Shown here: piece by piece, positions 18,161 to 26,457 of the stretch
Layout of the letters: every line of letters begins with the position of its first letter
Position numbering within the stretch: position 1 is the stretch's first letter
Position numbers and translations under genes: made by a program
Notes under the pieces: generated by a model
Told to the model about the DNA's origin: nothing
Databases searched by the model: none
Seen by the model: the letters and a program-made list of their open reading frames with translations, nothing else
Source of the DNA: Dyadobacter tibetensis Y620-1
GTDB lineage: Bacteria > Bacteroidota > Bacteroidia > Cytophagales > Spirosomataceae
Assembly (NCBI RefSeq): GCF_000566685.1
Contig: NZ_AZQN01000003.1
Coordinates: 496,001-560,000, forward strand
Length of the DNA: 64,000 bases
Direction: 5' to 3'

Positions 18161-18808
18161 ATGAAAACCTTAACCAAAGAAGCTCAGGAAGCCATCACCC
18201 CAGCCATGGCCCTGGAATTACTAAAATCGGGGAATACGCGTTTTGTTGAAAATTTGAAACTGAACCGTAATTTGCTGCAACAGGCTAACGAGACCTCCGA
18301 TGGGCAACATCCTTTTGCGGTGATTTTAAGCTGTATCGATAGCCGGACCTCCGCTGAACTTATTTTTGACCAGGGGCTAGGAGACATTTTTAGTGTTCGG
18401 ATTGCAGGAAATATAATCAACGAGGATATATTAGGTAGCATGGAATTTGGTTGTAAAGTAGCCGGATCCAAGATTATTGTAGTATTGGGTCATACCAGCT
18501 GTGGAGCTGTAAAGGGTGCCTGTGACCATGTAGAACTTGGAAATTTGACAGGCTTATTGGCTAAAATTGAGCCAGCGGTAGAAGCGGAAAAAACGGAGAA
18601 GGAAAACCGGAATTCGAAAAATAGTGCATTTGTAGAGAAGGTTTCTGAAATCAATGTCAGACAAACTGTTGAGGCCATCATGGAACGGAGCCCCATACTG
18701 AAAGAAATGATTCAGGACGGCTCAGTAGGAATCATAGGAGGCATGCACGAAATTGCTACAGGAAAGGTTACTTTCTTCGAGGACGATTTAGTAAACCATG
18801 GTTTATAA
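18161..18808 (+). CDS. Beta-class carbonic anhydrase
   Basis: 215 residues from the ATG at 18161 (MKTLTKEAQEAITPAMALELL). Zinc and active-site residues of beta carbonic anhydrases are all visible: Cys58, Asp60 and Arg62 in CIDSR, His111 and Cys114 in GHTSCGAVKGA. It interconverts CO2 and bicarbonate in the cytoplasm, supplying bicarbonate for carboxylases. A 72-nt upstream extension of the frame is rejected because a -7 promoter element lies within it. The gene has its own promoter and terminator and is a single-gene unit. Confidence 0.95.
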   Translation: MKTLTKEAQEAITPAMALELLKSGNTRFVENLKLNRNLLQQANETSDGQHPFAVILSCIDSRTSAELIFDQGLGDIFSVRIAGNIINEDILGSMEFGCKVAGSKIIVVLGHTSCGAVKGACDHVELGNLTGLLAKIEPAVEAEKTEKENRNSKNSAFVEKVSEINVRQTVEAIMERSPILKEMIQDGSVGIIGGMHEIATGKVTFFEDDLVNHGL

Positions 18809-18818
18809 GTTTTCATAG

Positions 18819-18849
18819 GTTAAAACCGGGATTCTTTCCCGGTTTTAAC
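18819..18849 (+). terminator. Terminator hairpin after the carbonic anhydrase gene
   Basis: Perfect 12-bp stem 18819-18830 / 18838-18849 (GTTAAAACCGGG with CCCGGTTTTAAC) and a 7-nt loop, 10 bp after the stop codon. The T-rich part is within the 3' arm; the sequence after it is only weakly T-rich. Confidence 0.75.
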
Positions 18850-18906
18850 TATATTGAGTTCTCTATCTTAAACTGCTATAAGGAATACTTTACACCCTGA
18901 TTTACC

Positions 18907-19362
18907 ATGCCTGTCCCATCCCAAGGAACTCAAGTGATTCTTCCGGCAATTGCCGTAGCGATTTTTAATGAGAAAGGCGAGATATTGTTGCAGCACCGCA
19001 GAGATGTGGGCCAATGGGGTGTCATCTCCGGACACGTAGAATTTGGTGAAAGTGTAGAAGAGGCTGTTCTCCGAGAAATTTATGAAGAAACGGGAGTGGA
19101 TCAGGCCAAGATATTAAGCCTTATCGGGGTCTACTCTGCACCTGAGTCTCAGACTTATCATTACGGAGAACGAACTGTTCAATATATTACCACTTATTTT
19201 TTGGCTCGTCTGGAGCATAGCCTACCAGAGAGATTTTCCAGTGAAGAGACTCTGGCATTGAAATTTTTTGCCATTGATGCACTTCCCCATAATTTAGCTC
19301 AAATGCATGAATCGTGGCTCATAGACGCGCTACATAATTACATGCTCCTTCACAACCGTTAG
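18907..19362 (+). CDS. NUDIX hydrolase
   Basis: 151 residues. A complete Nudix box runs from Gly42 to Val64 (GHVEFGE then REIYEETGV), with the metal-binding Glu60 and Glu61. The family cleaves nucleoside diphosphates linked to another moiety; a RRDVGQWGVISGHVEFGE context resembles MutT-like or ADP-ribose pyrophosphatase-like enzymes, but the substrate is not predictable. It is a single gene between a terminator and the regulatory region of the tolC operon. Confidence 0.92.
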   Translation: MPVPSQGTQVILPAIAVAIFNEKGEILLQHRRDVGQWGVISGHVEFGESVEEAVLREIYEETGVDQAKILSLIGVYSAPESQTYHYGERTVQYITTYFLARLEHSLPERFSSEETLALKFFAIDALPHNLAQMHESWLIDALHNYMLLHNR

Positions 19363-19515
19363 GATCTGGTTCCGTAAAATCCGGTCCCCGTGGGTTTCGC
19401 TTGAAATGGGCGTATTCCCTGAGGGACATTGATTCCTTATTATTACTTCGGATCGATATCCATTGTCCTTGACTGCCTACGAGGGGCTGTCTCCGCTTTT
19501 CGTTTCCAATCCATT

Positions 19516-19533
19516 TTTTGATCTAGGTCAAAA
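19516..19533 (+). promoter_or_regulatory. FNR/CRP-like palindrome upstream of the tolC operon
   Basis: An 18-nt near-perfect palindrome, TTTTGATCTAGGTCAAAA, with one mismatched position pair. Its core TTGAT-CTAG-GTCAA differs from the FNR/Anr/Dnr box TTGAT-N4-ATCAA at one base. Its centre (19524.5) is about 40-44 bp before the transcription start expected from the -7 element at 19554-19561, the usual place for class II activation by a CRP/FNR family regulator. No such regulator gene is in the window. Confidence 0.5.
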
Positions 19534-19553
19534 GACATGGTGAGGCTATGCTA

Positions 19554-19561
19554 TACTTTTG
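19554..19561 (+). promoter_or_regulatory. Candidate -7 element of the tolC-hlyD-ABC operon
   Basis: TACTTTTG fits TAnnTTTG and lies 36 bp before the ATG at 19597. No -33 TTTG is at the usual spacing, which is consistent with dependence on an activator bound to the palindrome at 19516-19533. Confidence 0.55.
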
Positions 19562-19596
19562 TAATCAACAGAAGCCAAAAACTAAATTGGAAAAGG

Positions 19597-20979
19597 ATGA
19601 AAAGTAAAAAAGTATCAATTTGGGCCTCGGCACTCCTGATAAGCTGTTCGCTCTGGACTGAGCTGCAGGGCCAGAGTCTGGACCCGGAACTCATTATGCT
19701 TATCGACAGAGCGAAGACCAAAAGCCATGCCATAAAAATAAATGATCTGAGCATCGAACAGAATAAACTGGATGCCCAAATGGCAAAGAATACATTTTTG
19801 CCCAAATTTTCGGTTAGTGGGAGTTATACACGCCTGGATCAGGACATACGATTTGACAGTAACCTGGAACAATTGCTGACGGGTACTGAGAAGCTCCTTA
19901 TTAAGGAAGCGAAAGGAGTCCCCTTTAATACGGCCCTTCCTGCAGGGGTTCCTACTTCCGAAATTCCGGCCTTGCTCGACAGAAATGTTTTCAAAAGTGC
20001 TGTGGACATGGACTGGGTGCTATTTAGCGGGACCAAAGTTAGTAATGCATTAAAGGCCACCCAGCATAAGGAAAAAGCCCTGCAATATGCCAATACCAAA
20101 GAAGAGAATGGGCTGGTTATGAAGATTATTGATACCTATGACAAGTTGGGGCTAGTGGTAGCATCAGAAAAGGTATTGAATAGCTCAGAGGCCTATCTGA
20201 AAGAGCAGGAGAAATTTGTAAATGGTGCCGTAGAAAACGGATTGGCAACGCCATTAGATCGTCGCAAGGTCGCCTTGGCCAGGCATCAGCTGGAGACCAA
20301 GCGGGTAGGCGTGCAGAATAATAAGAGTCTTCTTCTGGCGGCCTTAGAGCAGTTAACCGGAGAGAATCTGGCAACCTTGACGGGTTTGGAACCGCGAATC
20401 GAAAAGATGTATGTAGACATGCAAGCCGAGGATTCCAGACGTTCGGAACTACTAGCACTCGAAGAGGTAATCAAGGCCACCGATTATCAAATCAAAATGG
20501 AAAAGAGTCAATACATTCCGGCTGTGGCAGCACGCGGACATTATGAAATATTAAAAAACGACCTTTCGCTTCTCGATCCCAATTGGTACGTAGGGGTAGG
20601 AGTCAAATGGAATTTATTTGACGGAAATGAGGCCAGAAATAAGGCCAGAAAGGCCACCGCAGAGAAAATGAAATATGAGCAGCAGCTTCTGGAAGCCGAG
20701 GAAATGATCGCCCTTAGCCAGACCAAGGCGAAGCTTTCATTAGCATCTGCCAATAAGAAGATTGAGATGAACGAAGAAGAGGTTTCATTAACCAGACAGA
20801 TGTACGAATTTGTGGACAAGCAGTACCGTAACGGTCTGACCACGGTTACGGAAGTAGTGGAAGCCCTTAATGATGTCGAAAAGGCAGAGTTTAATCTTTA
20901 TACGGCCTACTATGAGCAGCGCAAAGCCGGAGTAGATCTGATGCAAGCCAAGGGGCTCTTACAAACAATTTCTCAATAA
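19597..20979 (+). CDS. TolC-family outer membrane efflux protein
   Basis: 460 residues from the ATG at 19597 (MKSKKVSIWASALLISCSLW), which gives a proper signal peptide; the longer frame from 19537 begins upstream of the predicted promoter. Two OEP repeats are visible, each with long heptad-rich helices (for example EKFVNGAVENGLATPLDRRKV and KQYRNGLTTVTEVVEALND), the latter being a conserved TolC-family segment. TolC proteins form trimeric outer membrane and periplasmic tunnels. This is the first gene of a three-gene export operon with an HlyD adaptor and an ABC-2 permease. Confidence 0.93.
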   Translation: MKSKKVSIWASALLISCSLWTELQGQSLDPELIMLIDRAKTKSHAIKINDLSIEQNKLDAQMAKNTFLPKFSVSGSYTRLDQDIRFDSNLEQLLTGTEKLLIKEAKGVPFNTALPAGVPTSEIPALLDRNVFKSAVDMDWVLFSGTKVSNALKATQHKEKALQYANTKEENGLVMKIIDTYDKLGLVVASEKVLNSSEAYLKEQEKFVNGAVENGLATPLDRRKVALARHQLETKRVGVQNNKSLLLAALEQLTGENLATLTGLEPRIEKMYVDMQAEDSRRSELLALEEVIKATDYQIKMEKSQYIPAVAARGHYEILKNDLSLLDPNWYVGVGVKWNLFDGNEARNKARKATAEKMKYEQQLLEAEEMIALSQTKAKLSLASANKKIEMNEEEVSLTRQMYEFVDKQYRNGLTTVTEVVEALNDVEKAEFNLYTAYYEQRKAGVDLMQAKGLLQTISQ

Positions 20980-20995
20980 GAATTCTATTTCAATC

Positions 20996-21973
20996 ATGAT
21001 ACATCATTCCATGCATAAGATACAAAAGACCGTTCTGGCAGCCTCACTTGCCACTATTCTTGTAAGTTGTGGTAACAAAGACAATAGGGTTACAGACCTT
21101 CAGGGAAAGGTAAAATTTGAAACCATTTCAGTTACGAGTAAGGTTACGGGCCGCATCGCCGAGCTTTATGTGGTAGAAGGGCAAAAGGTAAAAACGGGAG
21201 ACACCCTGGCCTTTCTGGATGTTCCCGAGGTAGGGGCGAAATTATTGCAGGCTGACGGTGCCTTACAGGCGGCCCAGGCGCAGTTAGAAATGGCCTATAA
21301 TGGGGCTACCTCCGATCAGGTTGGTCAGATTGATGGTCAACTGGAAGCGGCTAAAGCTCAGCTATCTTTTGCTGAGGAGTCATTTCAGAGGGTAGGAAAT
21401 ATGTTTAAAGATTCGCTGATTCCAGCCCAAAAATATGACGAGGCCAAAATGAAACTTAATATGGCCAAGGCGCAGGTGAGCGCCCTGCAAGCGAAGAAGA
21501 AAGAAGTAGCAGGGGGGACCCGAAAGGAGCTTATCGAACAGGCTAAGGGTCAGGTGTCTCGAGCCAGAGGGGCTCGGTCCGAAGTGACCATCGCGGCTGA
21601 TGAGAAGTATATACTTGCACCGGCAGACATGTCTATAGAAACCATTACGCTTCATAAAGGTGAATTGGCCACCCCTGGATATACCCTATTTAATGGATAT
21701 CAGACGAACACCCTCTATTTCCGGTTTACGGTAAGTGAGTCTAAGATCAATGCGTATAAAACGGGCCAGGATCTGGTTGTGGTGAATCCCTATACCAAGC
21801 AGGAGGTGGCTGCCAAAGTGATTGCCATCAAGCAGCTGGCACGCTATGCCGATGTATCTACTACTTCCCCAACTTATGGGTTGACGGAGGCTATTTATGA
21901 GTTGAAGTTGCTGCCCTTAAAACCGGAGTCTACTGATAATCTGTATATCAATTCTACCGTATTACTGAAGTAA
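20996..21973 (+). CDS. HlyD-family periplasmic adaptor lipoprotein
   Basis: 325 residues. A lipoprotein signal ends in ILVSC (Cys at about residue 25), so the adaptor is anchored by lipid rather than by a helix. A biotinyl/lipoyl-like hybrid half (VTGRIAELYVVEGQKVKTGDTLAFLD) is followed by a coiled-coil hairpin at about 85-195, rich in Ala, Gln and Glu, and the second lipoyl half. It should link the inner membrane permease to the TolC tunnel. It starts 17 bp after tolC and ends 11 bp before the permease gene. A start at 21011 (MHKIQKTVLAAS) is also plausible. Confidence 0.92.
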   Translation: MIHHSMHKIQKTVLAASLATILVSCGNKDNRVTDLQGKVKFETISVTSKVTGRIAELYVVEGQKVKTGDTLAFLDVPEVGAKLLQADGALQAAQAQLEMAYNGATSDQVGQIDGQLEAAKAQLSFAEESFQRVGNMFKDSLIPAQKYDEAKMKLNMAKAQVSALQAKKKEVAGGTRKELIEQAKGQVSRARGARSEVTIAADEKYILAPADMSIETITLHKGELATPGYTLFNGYQTNTLYFRFTVSESKINAYKTGQDLVVVNPYTKQEVAAKVIAIKQLARYADVSTTSPTYGLTEAIYELKLLPLKPESTDNLYINSTVLLK

Positions 21974-21983
21974 ATGAGCGATT

Positions 21984-23168
21984 ATGAAGACTTTTATAGG
22001 CCTTTTAGGTCAAGAATTTAAAAGAATATTTTCCAATAATGTGCTGGTAGCCATTTTTTTTGGTGCTCCCATCCTCTACGGTATTCTGTTTGGATATGTT
22101 TACCAGCAAGCGAAGGTACTCGATTTGCCCATCGTAGTCGTCGACCAGGATGGAAGCCCTACTTCCGACAAGATTATAGACGCCCTGGGAGATACGGAAA
22201 CCTTGGAAATTGTGTCTTTGCGCAAAAGCCCGGAGGGGCTAGCTCAGGAGATGCCTGGCATGGGTTATGCTGCTGTGGTGACCATTCCTTCTAATTTTGA
22301 GGCTGAGTTATTACAAAAGCGTTATCCGGAATTGCATGTTGACCTTAATATGGGGAATATACTCAATGCTAACTTTGCAAGTAAGAGCATTCAGACCGTT
22401 TTGGCTACCATTAATGCAGGCGTGGAAATACAGGGCTTGCAGAAACAAGGGTATTCTCCAGAGCGCGCTCAGCAAAGTTATGAACCCTTTAAGGTGAACT
22501 TTAATAAACTCTATAATTCCACAGGAAACTATGTGACTTTTATGTTGCCGGGATTGATTGCCGGGATAATGCAGCAGGTAATTTTTCTTGCATTTGCGCT
22601 CGTCTTTGCGCGCGATTTCGAAGACCGCTATTTTTCTAAGTTGGTGGGCGTGAGCAAGTCCTCTTTTTATCATGTATTTCTCAAGGTAGCTCCATTCCTT
22701 TTGTTTATTCCAATAATGTGGACAATAGTAGGTAGCTTCTTCCCATTTTTTAGAGTGGAAGTGAACGTGTTTAATCCTGCCATGCTGGTATTAGTGATTC
22801 TCCTGTCGACGGCAGCCATGTTTATAGGAATGCTATTTTCTATTCTCATTCCCAGCCAGCTAAAGGCTACTGAGTTGTTGATGGTTATCTCGACTCCGGC
22901 ATTTGTACTGAGTGGGTTCACTTGGCCGCGCTCGGCCATGCCTGCCTGGGTGGATAGCTTTGCCCAAGTCATTCCCTTGACACACTTTTTAGAAGGATTC
23001 AGGAAGATAGGGGTTTATGGAGGAACCTTGCAGGATGCGCAACAAGAAATCAATGCCTTAGCCATCATAACGGTAGTTTCTCTCGTACTGATTCTCATAT
23101 TCTTACAGCTGAAGATACGTAAGCAGGAGCGAATGGATGCTGCTGAAGCTGGCGAAGCCCATTCATAA
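21984..23168 (+). CDS. ABC-2 type transporter permease (YhhJ/YbhR-like)
   Basis: 394 residues. One N-terminal helix (about 22-42), a large periplasmic domain (about 45-175) with the IVVVDQDGSPTSDKII segment, then five C-terminal helices, the layout of ABC2_membrane_3 permeases. The conserved SGFTWPRSAMPAW segment near residue 310 is typical of this exporter group. Partner proteins TolC and HlyD are encoded immediately upstream. An ATP-binding subunit is needed for function and is not encoded in this operon nor elsewhere in the window. Related E. coli systems (YbhFSR, RbbA-YhhJ) have the ATPase fused or adjacent. The operon ends with a very strong terminator. Confidence 0.92.
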   Translation: MKTFIGLLGQEFKRIFSNNVLVAIFFGAPILYGILFGYVYQQAKVLDLPIVVVDQDGSPTSDKIIDALGDTETLEIVSLRKSPEGLAQEMPGMGYAAVVTIPSNFEAELLQKRYPELHVDLNMGNILNANFASKSIQTVLATINAGVEIQGLQKQGYSPERAQQSYEPFKVNFNKLYNSTGNYVTFMLPGLIAGIMQQVIFLAFALVFARDFEDRYFSKLVGVSKSSFYHVFLKVAPFLLFIPIMWTIVGSFFPFFRVEVNVFNPAMLVLVILLSTAAMFIGMLFSILIPSQLKATELLMVISTPAFVLSGFTWPRSAMPAWVDSFAQVIPLTHFLEGFRKIGVYGGTLQDAQQEINALAIITVVSLVLILIFLQLKIRKQERMDAAEAGEAHS

Positions 23169-23179
23169 AACGGTATAAA

Positions 23180-23219
23180 AAAGAAACACCCCCTGCTAGC
23201 TGCCAGGGGGTGTTTCTTT
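23180..23219. terminator. Strong bidirectional terminator
   Basis: A perfect 16-bp stem, 23180-23195 / 23204-23219, with an 8-nt loop. The arms begin with AAAGAAACACC and end with GGTGTTTCTTT, so the hairpin carries an A run on one side and T run on the other and works in both directions. It lies between the convergent ABC permease (plus) and M1 peptidase (minus) genes. Confidence 0.93.
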
Positions 23220-23241
23220 GGAAATGATTTATAATCTGAGG

Positions 23242-25617
23242 TCAATTAGTACTGGCACCTCCCGCCTTACCAGCTCCTTCCATTTGCATGGGGTTCATGG
23301 AGCGGCTGCGCTCTTGCTGGCGGTAAAGCTCAAACCGGGTCGGTTTGGCAATACGTGGGAAGGAGTTATTTTCGGTATCAATATCTGCGATTTGTGAATA
23401 AGGATCCAAGGTCCATTGAACTACGCGCTTTTTGGTAGTAATCACCTTGGATATCGCTTGATTATTAAAGCGCCAGATTTCTGCCGGATAGGTAGCTACT
23501 GAATCCGTACCATCTTCAAATACCATTTTTACGATCACTGGCATTACCAGTCCTCCCTTGTTTTTTACAGTGAGGGTATAAAAATTCGTATTTTCTTTTA
23601 TCAGTTCCTGTTCGGAGTCGGAAAGACTCGCTTTAAACTGTTCGTAGCGTTGACGGTCAGCAGCTGTCACCTTAAAGGGGTCGTAGCTGTTATAAAAGTC
23701 GGCCATGGTAGAATCTTGGGCGACAACCGTCTCATTCATGGTAGCCTTATCACGTATCTTGGATATTGTATTTTTACGTGCAGCGTCCTCTTTACGGGCA
23801 AGTTCTTTCTCTATCTCTGGGTCCTGGGTATTCATACTAAACCAGTCAACACTAACCAGATCCTGATCCACAGGTTCGGTGCCATAAAACCAACCCTTCC
23901 AGAACCAATCCAAATCCATACCAGAAGCATCTTCCATGGTCCGGAAGAAATCAGCCGGGGTAGGGCTCTTAAATTTCCAGCGATTGGCATATTCTTTGAA
24001 AGCATGATCGAAAAGCTCCCGACCCATTACCGTTTCTCTCAGGATGTTTAGTGCAGTGGCAGGCTTGGCATAGGCGTTAGGCCCCAGTCCTATTACGTTT
24101 TCGGCAGAACTCATAATGGGAGAGAGCATAGATGGATCCGATGACATATAGTCGGTAATCTGATTAGGTTCTCCACGACGGGTAGGGTAATTGAAATCCC
24201 ATTCTTTCTCTGCTAAATATTGCATAAAGGTATTCAAGCCTTCATCCATCCAGGCCCACTGACGTTCGTCGCTGTTGACAATCATGGGGAAATAGTTGTG
24301 GCCAACTTCATGAATAATCACGCCAATCATACCATATTTAGTGCCTTCACTGTAGGTTCCGTCGGGCTCGGGGCGTCCTCCATTAAAGCTGATCATCGGA
24401 AATTCCATTCCACCACCGGCAACCGCATGGCAGGATATTGCCACAGGATAAGGATATTCAAATGTCCTGTTGCTATACGAAATCAAGGTATGTTCCACGG
24501 CGCGGGTAGAATACTGCTCCCAAAGCGGATTGCCTTCTTTTGGGTAGAACGACATGCACCATATTTTTCTACCAGTCTTATAGACATCACTTTGCTTGGC
24601 ATCCCAGATAAACTTGCGGCTGCTGGCAAAAGCAAAGTCGCGGACATTTTCGGCCTTATAGATCCAGGTTTTTTTACCCGGGTTTTTATTTTCTCTTTTT
24701 TCTGCCTTCTCCGCTTCTTCTTGGGTGACAATAATTACAGGGGTAGGGCTGGTTTCAGCCTTTTTCAGCCTTTGCTTTTGCGTGCTTGTTAGCACCTGAT
24801 TATAGTTTTGGCATTCGCCACTGGCGGCCACGACATGGTCGCTAGGGACGGTAAGTGCTACCTTATAGTCACCGAAAATAAGAGCAAACTCGCCCTGGCC
24901 CAGGAACTGCTTATGGTTCCAGCCATTGACATCGTCATAAGGTGCTAAACGAGGAAACCAGTGTGCAATAAAATAGGCAGCATTGCCATCTTTAGCAAAA
25001 TATTCATAACCACTTCTGCCGTAATATTCGGTAATATTAAAAGCCCAGTCTACTGAGAAAACAAGGTTAGTCCCAGGTTTCATGGGTGTAGGCAGGTCAA
25101 TCCGCATCATCGTATTATTGATGGTATAGGGAAGTGCCTTTCCCCCTTTATCCTTTACCGTCTTAATTTCATAGCCATAGCTTTTATTCGGATCCAGGCT
25201 AGAACCACGACCGTTGTTCATGGCCGCCAGTTGGCCAGGACTCATTCCTTTCGGGTTGATGGCTCCTGTTCTGGACATTCCTGCTGTACCATCTGCTTTG
25301 AATAAGTTTTGCTCCAGTTGTAGCCAGATATACCGCAGCTCGTCCGGCGAATTATTATAGTAGGTTATAGTCTCCGATCCCGTGATACGACGGTTTTCCT
25401 CGTCAAGTTCTGCCTTGATATCGTAGTCGGCGCGCTGCTGCCAATACTCCCGCCCCGGGGCTCCGGAGGCCGTTCGATATGTGTTAGGCGTGGGTAGAGT
25501 CGTTCCTAACTGCTCGAACTGATCGTTTGCTTGATAGTTGGGGTTGGCAGGCAGTTTTTGGGCTGAGGCATTGACCGCTATCCCCAGGGAGATAAGTAAG
25601 ATGAAAATTCTTTTCAT
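23242..25617 (-). CDS. Secreted M1-family zinc metallopeptidase
   Basis: 791 residues with a signal peptide (MKRIFILLISLGIAVNASAQ). The M1 zinc site HEVGH-x18-E is at His436, Glu437, His440 and Glu459, and GGGMEFP at about residue 396 takes the place of the aminopeptidase GxMEN motif. The N-terminal domain (about 60-270) is the M1 saddle (YDIKAELDEENRRITGSETITY). The C-terminal third is not a canonical M1 C-terminal domain. It is predicted to be periplasmic or on the surface, releasing N-terminal amino acids from peptides. It follows the HupE-like gene by 29 bp and is probably co-transcribed with it. No type IX sorting tail is visible. Confidence 0.93.
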   Translation of the reverse strand: MKRIFILLISLGIAVNASAQKLPANPNYQANDQFEQLGTTLPTPNTYRTASGAPGREYWQQRADYDIKAELDEENRRITGSETITYYNNSPDELRYIWLQLEQNLFKADGTAGMSRTGAINPKGMSPGQLAAMNNGRGSSLDPNKSYGYEIKTVKDKGGKALPYTINNTMMRIDLPTPMKPGTNLVFSVDWAFNITEYYGRSGYEYFAKDGNAAYFIAHWFPRLAPYDDVNGWNHKQFLGQGEFALIFGDYKVALTVPSDHVVAASGECQNYNQVLTSTQKQRLKKAETSPTPVIIVTQEEAEKAEKRENKNPGKKTWIYKAENVRDFAFASSRKFIWDAKQSDVYKTGRKIWCMSFYPKEGNPLWEQYSTRAVEHTLISYSNRTFEYPYPVAISCHAVAGGGMEFPMISFNGGRPEPDGTYSEGTKYGMIGVIIHEVGHNYFPMIVNSDERQWAWMDEGLNTFMQYLAEKEWDFNYPTRRGEPNQITDYMSSDPSMLSPIMSSAENVIGLGPNAYAKPATALNILRETVMGRELFDHAFKEYANRWKFKSPTPADFFRTMEDASGMDLDWFWKGWFYGTEPVDQDLVSVDWFSMNTQDPEIEKELARKEDAARKNTISKIRDKATMNETVVAQDSTMADFYNSYDPFKVTAADRQRYEQFKASLSDSEQELIKENTNFYTLTVKNKGGLVMPVIVKMVFEDGTDSVATYPAEIWRFNNQAISKVITTKKRVVQWTLDPYSQIADIDTENNSFPRIAKPTRFELYRQQERSRSMNPMQMEGAGKAGGASTN

Positions 25618-25646
25618 GTTGTTGAATTGTTGATAGATGTGGTAGG

Positions 25647-26270
25647 TTAATTGGCGGCAGAACTAAAAAGTTGATGTAAGTAATCGTTTTGGATAATCAG
25701 TGAAATAGCCATTCCGGCAATAATTCCAGAGATAATAAGGTTCCAGGTTGCCCGGGGCACTCGCATCATTTCGACTAATACAAAGGAAATAGATAAAAAG
25801 ATGAGAACGATGATGAGCTGTCCCAGTTCAAGACCTAGGTTGAAACCCAACAGAGGCATGAAGATATCGGCTTCACTTCCCAATAGCACCCTAAGATAAT
25901 TAGAAAAACCAAGGCCATGAATGAGGCCAAAACCGAGCGCTAAAGGATAACGATAGTTGAAACCGGACTCTTTAGGAGCAAAAGTAAATTTAGGCGGCAG
26001 GTAAAAGAAATTGGCAATGGCCGTGATGAGAATGGTGATCGGGATAAGAAACTCGATAAGGTCTGGATCCAAAGAAACCACATTAAGGGTTGCCAATGCA
26101 AGGGTAACGGAGTGACCTATGGTAAAGGCGGTGATCAGGATAAAGATCTTTTTGAAATCCACCAAAGTATAAATACTACAGAGTGCCATTATAAATAGAA
26201 TATGGTCATATCCGTAGGAATCGGTGATATGCTCGAAACCGAGTGTCAGGTAAGCTTGGAATTCTGACAT
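25647..26270 (-). CDS. HupE/UreJ-like membrane protein
   Basis: 207 residues with about six transmembrane helices. The N-terminal GFEHITDSYGYDHILFIMAL matches the HupE/UreJ_2 family pattern (glycine followed by paired His and Asp-His residues), which in HupE and UreJ is linked to nickel or cobalt uptake. In Bacteroidota this family is widespread without any hydrogenase or urease nearby, and none is in this window, so a metal transport role is only a possibility. It is the first gene of a unit with the M1 metallopeptidase; a supply of metal or membrane insertion for that enzyme would be speculation. Confidence 0.85.
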   Translation of the reverse strand: MSEFQAYLTLGFEHITDSYGYDHILFIMALCSIYTLVDFKKIFILITAFTIGHSVTLALATLNVVSLDPDLIEFLIPITILITAIANFFYLPPKFTFAPKESGFNYRYPLALGFGLIHGLGFSNYLRVLLGSEADIFMPLLGFNLGLELGQLIIVLIFLSISFVLVEMMRVPRATWNLIISGIIAGMAISLIIQNDYLHQLFSSAAN

Positions 26271-26358
26271 TAAAAAAGGGTAAATTATAGTTGTTAGGAA
26301 TAGATAGTTGTCAAAACAAAAATTTATGGGCTAATATATTTTAAATCGTTCAGTAAAA

Positions 26359-26366
26359 CAAAATTA
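26359..26366 (-). promoter_or_regulatory. Candidate -7 element of the hupE-M1 peptidase unit
   Basis: Minus-strand TAATTTTG fits TAnnTTTG and lies 89 bp upstream of the HupE-like start codon, between that gene and the preceding terminator. Confidence 0.4.
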
Positions 26367-26392
26367 AGTAGGTAAGCGGTGGTCTAAAATCA

Positions 26393-26426
26393 AGAAAGAC
26401 CGGGAGCAATCGCCCCCGGCCTTTCT
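26393..26426 (-). terminator. Terminator after the beta-helix lipoprotein gene
   Basis: Arms 26393-26404 and 26415-26426 (12 bp with one mismatch, GC-rich near the loop), 32 bp after the stop codon at 26458. On the minus strand the hairpin is followed by a T-rich stretch (TGATTTTAG). It closes the TonB receptor-lipoprotein unit. Confidence 0.8.
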
Positions 26427-26457
26427 AAATTCTGACACCAATTATGTAAAGTCTATA

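Noticed and set aside
24220..24792. 190-residue open frame antisense to the M1 peptidase
   Set aside because: Lies wholly within the M1 zinc-site coding region on the other strand and shows no family features.
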